Part shown: positions 39,578 through 47,545 of the stretch, in pieces
Layout: each line of letters begins with the position of its first letter
Numbering within the stretch: position 1 is the stretch's first letter
Origin: Umezawaea beigongshangensis
GTDB taxonomy: Bacteria; Actinomycetota; Actinomycetes; Mycobacteriales; Pseudonocardiaceae
Direction: 5' to 3'
Length of the DNA: 64,000 nucleotides
Assembly: GCF_016464305.1 (NCBI RefSeq)
Contig: NZ_JAEIOJ010000008.1
Span: 297,594-361,593, forward strand
The notes under the pieces: model-generated
Database searches by the model: none
The model's input: the letters and a program-made list of their open reading frames with translations, nothing else
What the model was told of the DNA's origin: nothing
Program-made: the position numbers and the translations under genes

Positions 39578-41794
39578 TCAGCGGGAGGGTCCGGCACCCC
39601 GAACTCCGTCCACGCCCGGCGGGTCGGAGGTCGCGGTTCGCGAGAGAGCCGGTTCTCCTGCTCGGCGCACGACCTGCCCGCCGTCCGCCGAGTCTTCGAG
39701 CAGGGCGCGCACAGCGTGCGCGCGGTCGTCGCCGAACCGCTCGAAGACGGCCAGGGCCTCCTCCTCGCACCCGACGGCCCGCGTCGCGTCGCCGAGGTGG
39801 CGCAGCGACGTGGCCAGGGTGCGCAGGACTGCGGCGCGGTGGCGCGGGTCGCCGCGCAGCGATTCCCCGGCCAGCGCCCGCTCGCACAGCGCGACCGCCT
39901 CGGCGTGCGCGCCCGTGCTCTGCCGCACCTGAGCCAGGCGGTGCACCGCGTAGGGCGCGACGTCCTGGTCGTCGTCGTCCTGGACGAGCGCGAGGCCGCG
40001 CTCGGCGTGGTGCAGCGCCCGGTCGTGCTCGCCAGCCCCGAGGGCCGCGGCGCTGAGGTTGTACTCGACGAATCCCTCCAGACGCCCGCCGAAAAGGCCG
40101 GTGCTCAGCGGCAGCGCCGCCAGCAGGTGCTCCCGTGCCTCGGCGAACCCGCCCCGCTCCACGCACACCCAGCCGAGGTTGCTCAGCACCTCCGCCCTCA
40201 GGTGCGGGTCGTCGAGTTCGGTGGCCAGCGCCAGCGCGCCCCGGAGGACCTCCTCCGCCTCCCGCGACCGGCCTGCGCCCTGGTGGGTGTGCGCCAGCCG
40301 CTGCAGCAGGTTGCACTCGACCACCCTGTTGCCGATGGCGCGAGCGGCGGCCAGGCCCAGGTCGCAGACCTCGAGGGCGACGTCCCAGTACCCCCGCAGG
40401 TACAGGGCGTTCGCGGCGGTGCTCGCCAGCAGGACGGTCAGCCGGGGCAGCTCGTGGCGTGCGGTGGCGCGGATGGCGTCGACGACGTTGGCCCACTCCA
40501 GTTGCACCCACGCCCACGCCGAGGCGACGTCGGCGAAGGCGATCCCCTGCTCGGTGCGCAGGTCCACCTCGGCGCCGACGTGCCGGTCGACCGCGTGGGG
40601 GAGGATGAGCCGGTAGGCGGTGCGGACGTGGTGGGCGTACCACTCCAGCAGGTTCCGGCGGGCGAGTTCGCGCTCGTGCGGGCCGTCGTCGTGCTCCGCG
40701 CGGTCGGTGGCGTAGGCGTGCAACAGGTCGTGGAAGCGGTAGCGGTCGCGGTCGACCCTCTCGACCAGGTGGCTGTCCGCCAGGGCGTCGAGCGCCCGCC
40801 GGACGTCCTCCAGGGGCAAGCCGGACACCGCCGCGGCGGCGTGCGCGCCGAACTCAGGACCGGGGTGCAGTCCCAGCCGTCGCAGCACCCGCGCCTGCTC
40901 GACGGTGAGCCTCAGGTAGGACCAGTTGAACACGGCGAGCACCGCGCCGCGGGGGTCGGCCGGGACGCTCAGCACCCCCCACCGGTCCCGGCTCAGCTCA
41001 GCAACCAGGTCGGCGACCGTGAGGTGGGGCTGGGTCTCCGCACGGCTCGCAGCGACGCGCAGCGCCAGCGGCAGCCGCGCGCAGGCCCGGATCAACCCCG
41101 TCACCGCCTCGGGCTCGGCGTCCACCCGGCGCGGTCCGAGGACCGCCCGCACCAGCTCCAGCGACTCCCGCTCGGTGCACAGGTCCAGCGGCACGCGGGT
41201 CGCGCCCTCGCTGACCACCAGCCCCGCCAGGCCGCCGCGACCGGTCACCACCACAGCGCACCCCGCCGCACCGGGCAGCAGGGGGCGCACCTGTTCGACG
41301 CTGTCGGCGTCGTCCAGCACGACGAGGACCCGCCGCCCCGCCAGCACCGACCGGTACAACCCCGCACGCGCCTCCAACTCGGCGGGCACCCACTCCGAAG
41401 CCACCCCGAGCGCGCTCAGGAACCCACCGAGCACATCACCGGGGGCCGCCGGGCCAGCGGGGTGGTGACCGCGCAGGCACGTGTACAGCGTGCCGTCGCG
41501 AAAGAGGCGCTGTGCCAGGTGCGCCCACTGCACGGCCAACGCGGTCTTGCCCACACCGGCCGGACCGTCGACCACCGCGACCACCACCGAAGCCGCGCTC
41601 GCCCCCTCGCCCGGCACCAGGGCGTCGAGCGCGGCCAGGTGCTCGACCCGACCGGTGAAGTCCCGCACCGTCAGCGGCAACTGCCGGGGGACCGGGTGCT
41701 GCTCCGCCGGACCCGGCCCGGTCAGCGAGACACGTCCGATCGACCCGGCCTGCACGACGTGCCCCGTCACCGAGCCGCTGACCTCGTTCCGCAC
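39578..41794 (-). CDS. STAND NTPase with NB-ARC and tetratricopeptide repeats
   Basis: 738 residues from GTG at 41794 with AGGA upstream. The N-terminus has VSGSVTGHVVQAGSIGRVSL, a short motif common to actinomycete STAND proteins. An NB-ARC NTPase follows with P-loop DGPAGVGKTALA (about residues 70-80) and VLVVLDDA. A winged-helix region comes next, then TPR-like helical repeats from about residue 480 to the end (AEEVLRGALALATELDDP, HHAERGLAL). It resembles AfsR without the N-terminal DNA-binding and BTAD domains, so it is more likely a signalling or conflict-type switch than a direct DNA-binding regulator. It converges on the DUF4157 gene, with 27 bases between stops. Confidence 0.85.
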   Translation of the reverse strand: MRNEVSGSVTGHVVQAGSIGRVSLTGPGPAEQHPVPRQLPLTVRDFTGRVEHLAALDALVPGEGASAASVVVAVVDGPAGVGKTALAVQWAHLAQRLFRDGTLYTCLRGHHPAGPAAPGDVLGGFLSALGVASEWVPAELEARAGLYRSVLAGRRVLVVLDDADSVEQVRPLLPGAAGCAVVVTGRGGLAGLVVSEGATRVPLDLCTERESLELVRAVLGPRRVDAEPEAVTGLIRACARLPLALRVAASRAETQPHLTVADLVAELSRDRWGVLSVPADPRGAVLAVFNWSYLRLTVEQARVLRRLGLHPGPEFGAHAAAAVSGLPLEDVRRALDALADSHLVERVDRDRYRFHDLLHAYATDRAEHDDGPHERELARRNLLEWYAHHVRTAYRLILPHAVDRHVGAEVDLRTEQGIAFADVASAWAWVQLEWANVVDAIRATARHELPRLTVLLASTAANALYLRGYWDVALEVCDLGLAAARAIGNRVVECNLLQRLAHTHQGAGRSREAEEVLRGALALATELDDPHLRAEVLSNLGWVCVERGGFAEAREHLLAALPLSTGLFGGRLEGFVEYNLSAAALGAGEHDRALHHAERGLALVQDDDDQDVAPYAVHRLAQVRQSTGAHAEAVALCERALAGESLRGDPRHRAAVLRTLATSLRHLGDATRAVGCEEEALAVFERFGDDRAHAVRALLEDSADGGQVVRRAGEPALSRTATSDPPGVDGVRGAGPSR

Positions 41795-41981
41795 CTGATC
41801 ATCCTGCCGTCCGGAGGACGTGCGCCCCGGTCCGCGCAACCGACACCACCCTCACGGAGCAGCGCCGGTGACACGATCGGGCGCCGGGCGTCGGCATCCG
41901 CGACGAGCACACCACGCCGCCCGGCCCGCACGGACGGAGTTCTCGGCGAGCACCGGGCCGTCAGCCCCGGCGGAACCGGCC

Positions 41982-42548
41982 CTAGAGGGTCAGGGGGGCG
42001 GAGCCGAAGGCGACGTCGAAGCGGTCGCACCAGACGACGACGCTGCGCAGGCCGGTGAGGTCGGCGTCGGCGGGGATGGCGTAGTTCTGGTTGCCGTCGG
42101 TGGCCTTCATCGGGCCGAGCGTCAGGTGGCGGCCGTCGTCGTACTTGCCCCACTCGCCGCCCGCGGTCGCGTCGGAGAGCCAGATGTGCAGGTCGGGACC
42201 GTCGGAGGTGGAGAAGCCCTCCAACCGCAGGATGCGCGCGTCCCCGCTGCCCAGCACGCTGGCGGTGCCGTGCGTCTCGTGCTCCTGGGTGACGAAGTCG
42301 CCCGCGGCCAGCACGGTCGGCTCGGCCGCGGTGGTCGCGGTCGCAGTCGCGGTCGTGGGTTCCGGTGACGACTCGCGGGTCACGGGTCCGCTGCTCGTCG
42401 GAACGGCGAACCCGCTGGGCAGGGCCTCGTTCACCTCGCTGCGCGTCCACAGCTTCCACGGCTGGAAGGCCCACATCCCCACGACGACGGCCACCACGAC
42501 GAACGCCGACACCGCCCAGATCACCTTCTTGCGCACCAGATCGCGCAC
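41982..42548 (-). CDS. membrane-anchored DM13-domain protein
   Basis: 188 residues from GTG at 42548, with GGAGGGGG four bases upstream. One N-terminal membrane helix (VIWAVSAFVVVAVVVGMWAF) is followed by a Ser/Thr/Pro-rich linker to about residue 75. A DM13 (electron-transfer) domain then follows: HETHGTASV, FSTSDGPDLHIWLSDA, and the conserved cysteine in VVVWCDRFDVAFG. DM13 domains are thought to act in extracytoplasmic redox reactions through that cysteine. It is probably tethered to the outer face of the cytoplasmic membrane. It stands alone, with no redox partner visible nearby. Confidence 0.85.
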   Translation of the reverse strand: MRDLVRKKVIWAVSAFVVVAVVVGMWAFQPWKLWTRSEVNEALPSGFAVPTSSGPVTRESSPEPTTATATATTAAEPTVLAAGDFVTQEHETHGTASVLGSGDARILRLEGFSTSDGPDLHIWLSDATAGGEWGKYDDGRHLTLGPMKATDGNQNYAIPADADLTGLRSVVVWCDRFDVAFGSAPLTL

Positions 42549-42912
42549 CGTTCCCCCTCCGATCAGCATCTCGGCCACCGGCATCGCCGATCACCGGCTC
42601 GACGATCCATCCTGCTCGACCGGTGGTGTCCTCGACGTGATCTCGACGAGCACCGGACGAGCCGTCCACGCCCGGCTGCCGATCGGGTGAGCCGGTACAC
42701 CCGCACGCCGGATCGCGCCCGGTCTCGACACCGGTCCGGGCCCTGCGAGGTCGGCACCGGCGACCCGAGAAGTCGCGGACGGTGGACCACACGGGCCGGG
42801 AGCGGCCCGCGCCCGCGGCATCGCCGACGCTCTGCCCGATCCGGATTCCCCACCGGGGCAGCGAGCGGCGCCGCACGCGTCCTGCTCGGGTCGTGATGCG
42901 CTGACAGCGCCG
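42549..42912. other. intergenic region, nothing recognised
   Basis: 364 bases between the DM13 gene start and the DUF4345 gene stop. Short frames exist on both strands but none has a ribosome site plus family motifs. The DM13 promoter must lie at its left end. I see no strong hairpin. Confidence 0.5.
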
Positions 42913-43278
42913 TCAGGCGGTGACGAGCAGGAGACCGGCGGCGACCGCCTCGACGCAGCAGTAGAACCAGACCGGGTAGAAGCGCGTCGGCCGGTCGACG
43001 ACACGGGACACCACTCGGCCTGCGGCCATCCCGGCGAGCGCGAACGCGACGGTGACCACCGCACCGCGCTTGAGGTCGCCGTCCTGAGGGGTGGCGAGGA
43101 GGAGCACTGCGGCGACGGCGACCCCGAACCCGCCGTAGACCGCCCGGATCTCGGAGCGGCTCTCCGGTGTGTCCGCGGTCAGCCGGAACGGCCGGACCAG
43201 CGCGGCGGGTGCGGCGAGCGCGTAGACGCCCATGCCCAGGAAGAAGATGCTCACGGCGACGGGCACGACCGCGGTCAC
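42913..43278 (-). CDS. DUF4345-like small membrane protein
   Basis: 121 residues from GTG at 43278, preceded by GGGAG and overlapping the upstream stop as GTGA. Four hydrophobic segments fill the protein: VAVSIFFLGMGVYALAAP, YGGFGVAVAAVLLLA, a third near VVTVAFALAGMAAG, and FYCCVEAVAAGLLLVTA at the C-terminus. The motif SEIRAVYGGFGVA is typical of the DUF4345 family, whose function is not known. Coupling to the small repeat-containing protein upstream indicates a two-gene operon opposite an AraC regulator, which may control it. Confidence 0.8.
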   Translation of the reverse strand: MTAVVPVAVSIFFLGMGVYALAAPAALVRPFRLTADTPESRSEIRAVYGGFGVAVAAVLLLATPQDGDLKRGAVVTVAFALAGMAAGRVVSRVVDRPTRFYPVWFYCCVEAVAAGLLLVTA

Positions 43279-43679
43279 GTCCGCTCCCGACCGAGTCGCG
43301 CACCGGCGACCGGCACCGGAAGGCCCACGACGTCCGCCGGGGCCACTCCGGTCAGCGCACCGTTCCCCCCTGCGGTCGTCATCGCGAGCGCGGTGACGCC
43401 ACCGAAGCCGACCGCGCCGGTGGTGACAGCGCTGGTGGTGACAGTGCTGGTGGTGACAGTGCTGGTGGTGACAGCCGCCGCACGCAGGTGCGGACGGAGG
43501 GCCGACGGCAGGGCGAGCAGCGGGGCACGGTGCCGCATCGGCGTCTCCGGGTCCGGGCCCGCGACGTCGACGTCGCGGGCGGTGCCGGCCGGGGCAGGAG
43601 TCACCGCACCCGCGCCGGGTACCGGGTCGAGCAGTTCCGCCGCCACGAGCGCACTCCGCCCGGCTCCTCGTCTCAGCAC
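43275..43679 (-). CDS. small repeat-containing protein, function unknown
   Basis: 134 residues from GTG at 43679 with a strong GAGGAG five bases upstream. The stop overlaps the DUF4345 start (GTGA). No family is recognised. The middle holds VTTSTVTTSTVTTSAVTTG, encoded by a 15-bp tandem repeat, and the sequence is rich in Ala, Gly, Thr and Pro. There are hydrophobic patches (GAVGFGGVTALAMTTAGG) but no clear signal peptide. The strong ribosome site and coupling suggest it is expressed. It diverges from the AraC gene with a 34-base gap between starts. Confidence 0.55.
   Translation of the reverse strand: MLRRGAGRSALVAAELLDPVPGAGAVTPAPAGTARDVDVAGPDPETPMRHRAPLLALPSALRPHLRAAAVTTSTVTTSTVTTSAVTTGAVGFGGVTALAMTTAGGNGALTGVAPADVVGLPVPVAGARLGRERT
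43421..43476. repeat. 15-bp tandem repeat, about 3.7 copies
   Basis: The unit TGGTGACAG(C/T)GCTGG occurs three full times plus an 11-base partial copy. The length is a multiple of three, so it codes in frame for the VTTSx repeats of the minus-strand protein. Copy number may vary between strains. Confidence 0.9.
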
Positions 43680-43713
43680 GTTCGCTCCTCTCGCCGTGTG
43701 CCAGCATGCCGGG

Positions 43714-44472
43714 ATGAACGAGGTGGCGCTTCCAGAAACGTGCTGTCCGACGGTGTGGGTCCGCCTCGGCAGGGCGGCGTACCTGGGGCCGTCGCTGCGG
43801 TTGCGCGAACACTCCGGTTCGGTGCACTGCTTCGCGCTGGGCGTCGACGCCCCGTTCACCATCCACGTCGACGGCGCCGGGATGCGGCAGGCGCGCACCG
43901 CGCTCGTCCCGCCCCGCACCCGGCACCGGCTGGTCGCCGAGCACGGCCGCGTGCTGTTCGCCCACGTGGACCCGGGTTCGGCCTGGGTGAGGAGGACCAG
44001 CGCCCGCATGACCACCCGGCTGGGTCCGGCGGTCCAACTGGGACACAGCGACGAACTCGCTCTGGCGCAGCGGCTTCGCGACTCGGCCGCACCGGATCCG
44101 CTGGCCCTGCTGTGCCTCCTGACCGACACCGGCGACGAGCGGGACGAACGCGTCCGCGCCGCGCTGGCACTCCTGCGCGCCCACCCGGACGCGCCGTGGA
44201 CCGCAGCGCGACTCGCGAACGAGGTGAACCTGTCCGCGTCGCGGTTCCAGCACCTGTTCACCGCGCACACGGGGACGAGCTTCCGCCGCTACCGGCTGTG
44301 GGCCCGCATGCTCCACGTCGCGGGCGCGATCAGCAGAGGTCTGGACCTGACCACCGCCGCCACCGCCGCGGGGTTCGCCTCACCGGCCCACTTCAGCGAT
44401 GCCTTCCGGGCGATGTTCGGCCTCAGCGCCAGCCACCTGCTCACCAGCACCACCCGCGTCCTGGTGTCCTGA
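43714..44472 (+). CDS. AraC-family transcriptional regulator
   Basis: 252 residues from ATG at 43714. The N-terminal half is a cupin-like sensor (REHSGSVHCFALGVDAPF, VPPRTRHRLVAEHGRVLFAH). The C-terminal 100 residues carry two helix-turn-helix motifs of the AraC type (WTAARLANEVNLSASRFQHL and LTTAATAAGFASPAHFSDAF, then the AFRAMFGLSAS motif). It is divergently arranged from the small protein/DUF4345 pair with only 34 bases between start codons, so it probably regulates that pair and itself. The ligand is unknown. Confidence 0.9.
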   Translation: MNEVALPETCCPTVWVRLGRAAYLGPSLRLREHSGSVHCFALGVDAPFTIHVDGAGMRQARTALVPPRTRHRLVAEHGRVLFAHVDPGSAWVRRTSARMTTRLGPAVQLGHSDELALAQRLRDSAAPDPLALLCLLTDTGDERDERVRAALALLRAHPDAPWTAARLANEVNLSASRFQHLFTAHTGTSFRRYRLWARMLHVAGAISRGLDLTTAATAAGFASPAHFSDAFRAMFGLSASHLLTSTTRVLVS

Positions 44473-44774
44473 CACGGCTCGTTCCGCGATGCGCAGACGG
44501 CGCTCCGCGGCGCACCGAACGGTCGCGAGGCCGAGCGTCGTGTCCGCATCGGCCGGCGACGAACACCGTGTCGGAGGCGAACACCGCGTCGGAGGCGAGC
44601 CCGAGTGCTCCCCCGCCCTCCACGTCCTGCGAGGAGCATGCCGACCTGGCCCGTCACCACGGTGCGACACCATCCGATCGAGCAGCCCCGGCACCTGTTC
44701 GGGCGATGACTCGTCACGCCGAACGGCTCCATCCTGTGTGCTGCTCACCTCAACCGATGACCTGCGGAGGGTTC
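44473..44774. other. intergenic region with a short direct repeat
   Basis: 302 bases between the AraC and EF-hand genes. Two adjacent copies of CGAACACCGYGTCGGAGG occur at about 44570-44606. No gene is seen; in-frame upstream extensions of the EF-hand protein lack a ribosome site. The promoter of the EF-hand gene should be here. Confidence 0.5.
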
Positions 44775-45335
44775 GTGCCGACCAACGACCTGCTCATCGC
44801 GAAGATCAACCACGGGTTCGACCACCTGGACGTCGACGGGGACGGGCTGCTCACCGAGCAGGACCACGTCCTGATGGGCCGCAGGGCCGCCGAGTCCCTC
44901 GGGCACGAGCCCGACTCGCCGGCGGGGCAGCGCATCGCCGCCGCCTACCTGCGGATCTGGCACGACCTGCACCAGCCGCACATCCCCGGCGGGGGCACGA
45001 CTCTGTCGCGCGAGCAGTTCGTCGCTTCCACCGGCTCGCTCGCCGACGACCCGCTGGCCGCCAGGGCGAGCATCGGCGCGATGGCCGAGACGTACCTCGA
45101 CATCGCCGACACCGATGCCGACGGCCGCGTCAGCCCGGCCGAGTTCCTGGCGTTCCAGCGCTGCCACTTCCCGGGCCTGACCGAGGAGGAGGCCGCCGAG
45201 GCGTTCGAGCACCTCGACACCGACGACGACGGTTACCTCACCGCCGAGGAGTTCACGCAGGCCGGCGTGGAGTTCTGGTCCAGCACCCTCCCGGACGCCC
45301 CCGGCAACTGGTGGATGGGCCGTCCTCCGGTCTGA
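44775..45335 (+). CDS. EF-hand calcium-binding protein
   Basis: 186 residues from GTG at 44775, with GGAGG four bases upstream. Three canonical calcium loops are visible: DVDGDGLLTEQD at residues 19-30, DTDADGRVSPAEF near 115 and DTDDDGYLTAEEF near 155. The length and spacing match the four-EF-hand calerythrin/sarcoplasmic-type proteins of actinomycetes, with the second loop degenerate. There is no signal peptide, so it is probably a cytoplasmic calcium buffer or sensor. It is followed seven bases later by a perfect terminator hairpin, so it is a single-gene unit. Confidence 0.9.
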   Translation: MPTNDLLIAKINHGFDHLDVDGDGLLTEQDHVLMGRRAAESLGHEPDSPAGQRIAAAYLRIWHDLHQPHIPGGGTTLSREQFVASTGSLADDPLAARASIGAMAETYLDIADTDADGRVSPAEFLAFQRCHFPGLTEEEAAEAFEHLDTDDDGYLTAEEFTQAGVEFWSSTLPDAPGNWWMGRPPV

Positions 45336-45341
45336 CGCCAC

Positions 45342-45377
45342 CGCACCGCAGCAGATGGCGCGATCTGCTGCGGTGCG
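45342..45377 (+). terminator. hairpin terminator of the EF-hand gene
   Basis: A perfect 15-bp stem, CGCACCGCAGCAGAT and its complement, with a 6-base loop, directly after the EF-hand stop codon. No U tract, as usual for this GC range. Confidence 0.85.
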
Positions 45378-45521
45378 CGTCGTCGACGTCATCGGCCCCA
45401 CGAACGAGCCCTCCCCCCGTGCCCGCCGACAACCCCGTCCGCACAGGTGGAGGGGTACGTGGCCCGTGGCTTCGAAGCGCTCGCGGGCCACGGTCGCCAT
45501 CCGCTCGTCGAGCGGCACGGG

Positions 45522-46253
45522 TCAGGCTGCGAGGACGAAGGAGAGGAAGAATCCTCCCGCCGTGGCGAAGGCGTTGACCGGGCGGCCGTGCTCGAACGCC
45601 TCCGGCATCAGGGTGTCGGCCAGCGAGGCGATCACCGCCCCGCCGGCGAACGACAGCGCCACGGCCAGCACGGCATCGCTCAGCCCGCCCGCGGCCAGCC
45701 TGCCGAGCACCACCGCGGCCGCCAGCAGCAGCGCGCACACCGCCCACGTCGCGATCACGGCTCCCCTGCCCCGTCCCGCCTCGCGCATGGCGACGGCGCC
45801 GACCAGCGACTCCGGGAGGTTGGAGAAGAAGATCGCCACGAGCAGCGTCAACGACACCCCGCTCGCCAGCGACACCCCGAGCGCGAGGTTCTCCGGCACC
45901 CCGTCCAGGGTCACCGCGGCCAGCAGCGCGAGCCCGACGCCACCGCGGGCACCGGCCTTCGTCACCTCCCGCTGCTCGGGGCCGGAGCGGCCGGTGACGT
46001 AGCGGTCCAGGGCGGTGTCCGCGAGCACGAACGCCGCTGCCCCTGCCAGCAGGCCCAGCCCGGACCGCATCGCGCCGCCGAGGTGGAACGCCTCCTCGAA
46101 CAGCTCGAAGGCCAAGGCGGAGATCAACGCCCCGCTGGCGAACGCGAGCAGGGTCCCGGTGATCCACCGCGGCGGGCGCCACAGCGAGCCCGCGACAGAG
46201 CCGATCACCAACGCGCTCGACGCCGCCAAGCCGTACAGCACTGCGGTCAGCAT
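45522..46253 (-). CDS. ZIP-family metal (probably zinc) transporter
   Basis: 243 residues from ATG at 46253. About eight membrane segments. The metal-binding segments show ALAFELFEEAFHLGG, VTLDGVPENLALGVSL (H/D-x-x-P-E-N pattern of segment 4) and FFSNLPESLVGA (segment 5). This fits the ZIP family, which imports divalent metals down their gradient. There is no ribosome site; the ATG lies seven bases after a possible -10 element (CAGAAT), suggesting a leaderless transcript. A sequence like the Zur operator overlaps this point. The next gene on this strand is about 160 bases upstream, so the unit is probably monocistronic. Confidence 0.88.
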   Translation of the reverse strand: MLTAVLYGLAASSALVIGSVAGSLWRPPRWITGTLLAFASGALISALAFELFEEAFHLGGAMRSGLGLLAGAAAFVLADTALDRYVTGRSGPEQREVTKAGARGGVGLALLAAVTLDGVPENLALGVSLASGVSLTLLVAIFFSNLPESLVGAVAMREAGRGRGAVIATWAVCALLLAAAVVLGRLAAGGLSDAVLAVALSFAGGAVIASLADTLMPEAFEHGRPVNAFATAGGFFLSFVLAA

Positions 46254-46267
46254 GACAACGATTCTGA
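46253..46267. promoter_or_regulatory. possible Zur box at the ZIP transporter start
   Basis: TGACAACGATTCTGA matches the actinomycete Zur palindrome TGAAAATGATTTTCA, recalled from memory, at 11 of 15 positions. It overlaps the putative -10 region and the start codon, where a repressor would block transcription. A hand comparison only. Confidence 0.4.
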
Positions 46268-46413
46268 ACGCAGACGGCCGCCCGCACCACCCACCAGACC
46301 GGCGAGGGGTCACCGCTGTCGTGCTGCGCACCGGCCCCCTCGGCGGGCTCGCCGACGAGCACGGCACCGCCGCGCGACCGGCAGCGACGACGTGCGAGCG
46401 GCACGGGGCGCAC

Positions 46414-47544
46414 TCACGGCTGCTCCAGGTACCGCGTGCGCACGTAGTAGGGCTCGGCCAGCGTCCGCGCGTTCGAGACCGTCAGCACGCCCTGGCTGCA
46501 CGCGGGCGGGCGACGACCCGCGTCGCCCTCCGTGCGCAGCACCACCTCGTGCCCCCGGTCGCCGGGCCGCCACCGGCGCACCTCCTGCCACGCCTGCTGC
46601 GTCTCCTGGTCCGCCGCGATCCAGTACACGTGCTCGCCACAGGCCACCACCGTGCTGGTGAGGATCGAACCGAAGTCCACGGTGGACACGCCGTCGGTCG
46701 CCCTGGCGCGGGAGAAGTCGTACTGGGCCCCGCCGGGGTCGGCCAGTGACGCGACGAAGGTCCACCCGTCGAGCCGCAGCCCTTCCCACGCCCCGCAACC
46801 GGTCTCGGGTGCCAGCGGGGTGATGGCGCCGGCGGGGTCGCGCCACCACCGCGACTTGCAGTCCGCGTATCCGGCGCCCCCCGCCTGGAGCCAGGAGAGG
46901 CCGTCGCGCACGGCGTCCACCCGCAGGATCGTCGCACCGGCGGGCGCGCAGTGCAGCAGCTCGTCCCGCAGGGTCGCCACGTCCACCGCGACCAGGCAGC
47001 TGCGGTCGTCGTGGGACACGGCCGGGAGGACGACGGACCGGCCCCGCTCCGTCATCTGCTCGGACAGCGACAGCGCCTTCACGGTGGTGGGGCGGAAGCG
47101 GTCGCGCTGCCCGGTGACGAGGTCGACCCTCCACAGGACGCTCTGGTCCCGATCCGGGTCGGGCGGGCCGGCCTTGGTGTACGAGCCGTCCAGGATCATC
47201 GCGTGCCCCTCGAAGAACAGGGCGCGGTAGGCCTGGCGCTGCGGGGCCTCCGGGCTGAACCGGTGCACGACCCGGCCCGTCTCGCGGTGCACGACCAACG
47301 AGCGCGAGTCGGGGTCGGTCGTGGGTGCCGACGGGTCCGAGGACAGCGCGTACTCGCGGCCGACGGTCTCGAACGTGCCGCGCCGCTCGGGCGGGACGTC
47401 CTCGGCGAACAGGCGCCACGGCGCGGGGTCCGGCGACGGCCGGGTGACGGCCGGTCCGGTGGCGGGCGACGGGGTGGTGCACCCGGCCAGGCCGAGCGCA
47501 CCACCCGCCACGACGCCCGCGATCAGGGTCGTGATCCGCCGCAT
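46414..47544 (-). CDS. secreted lipoprotein, probable beta-propeller-like, function unknown
   Basis: 376 residues from ATG at 47544. A lipoprotein signal peptide ends in LAGC (residues 19-22), followed by a Thr/Pro-rich spacer. The rest has repeated short beta motifs (SRSLVVHRETGRVVHRF, SVLWRVDLVTGQRDRF, VYWIAADQETQQAWQEVRRW) like a WD/PQQ-type propeller, and six or so cysteines that could form disulfides outside the cell. No enzyme motif is evident. It starts one base after the stop of the C39-like peptidase gene, so the two are co-transcribed and may work together at the cell surface. Confidence 0.75.
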   Translation of the reverse strand: MRRITTLIAGVVAGGALGLAGCTTPSPATGPAVTRPSPDPAPWRLFAEDVPPERRGTFETVGREYALSSDPSAPTTDPDSRSLVVHRETGRVVHRFSPEAPQRQAYRALFFEGHAMILDGSYTKAGPPDPDRDQSVLWRVDLVTGQRDRFRPTTVKALSLSEQMTERGRSVVLPAVSHDDRSCLVAVDVATLRDELLHCAPAGATILRVDAVRDGLSWLQAGGAGYADCKSRWWRDPAGAITPLAPETGCGAWEGLRLDGWTFVASLADPGGAQYDFSRARATDGVSTVDFGSILTSTVVACGEHVYWIAADQETQQAWQEVRRWRPGDRGHEVVLRTEGDAGRRPPACSQGVLTVSNARTLAEPYYVRTRYLEQP

Positions 47545-47545
47545 C

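Noticed and set aside
36340..40056. A 1238-residue + strand open frame
   Set aside because: Overlaps the DUF4157 gene in a different frame and shows no motifs; the DUF4157 frame has HELTH and a proper ribosome site.
43421..43476. Short tandem repeats as a CRISPR array
   Set aside because: Units are 15 bp with no spacers and lie in a coding frame.
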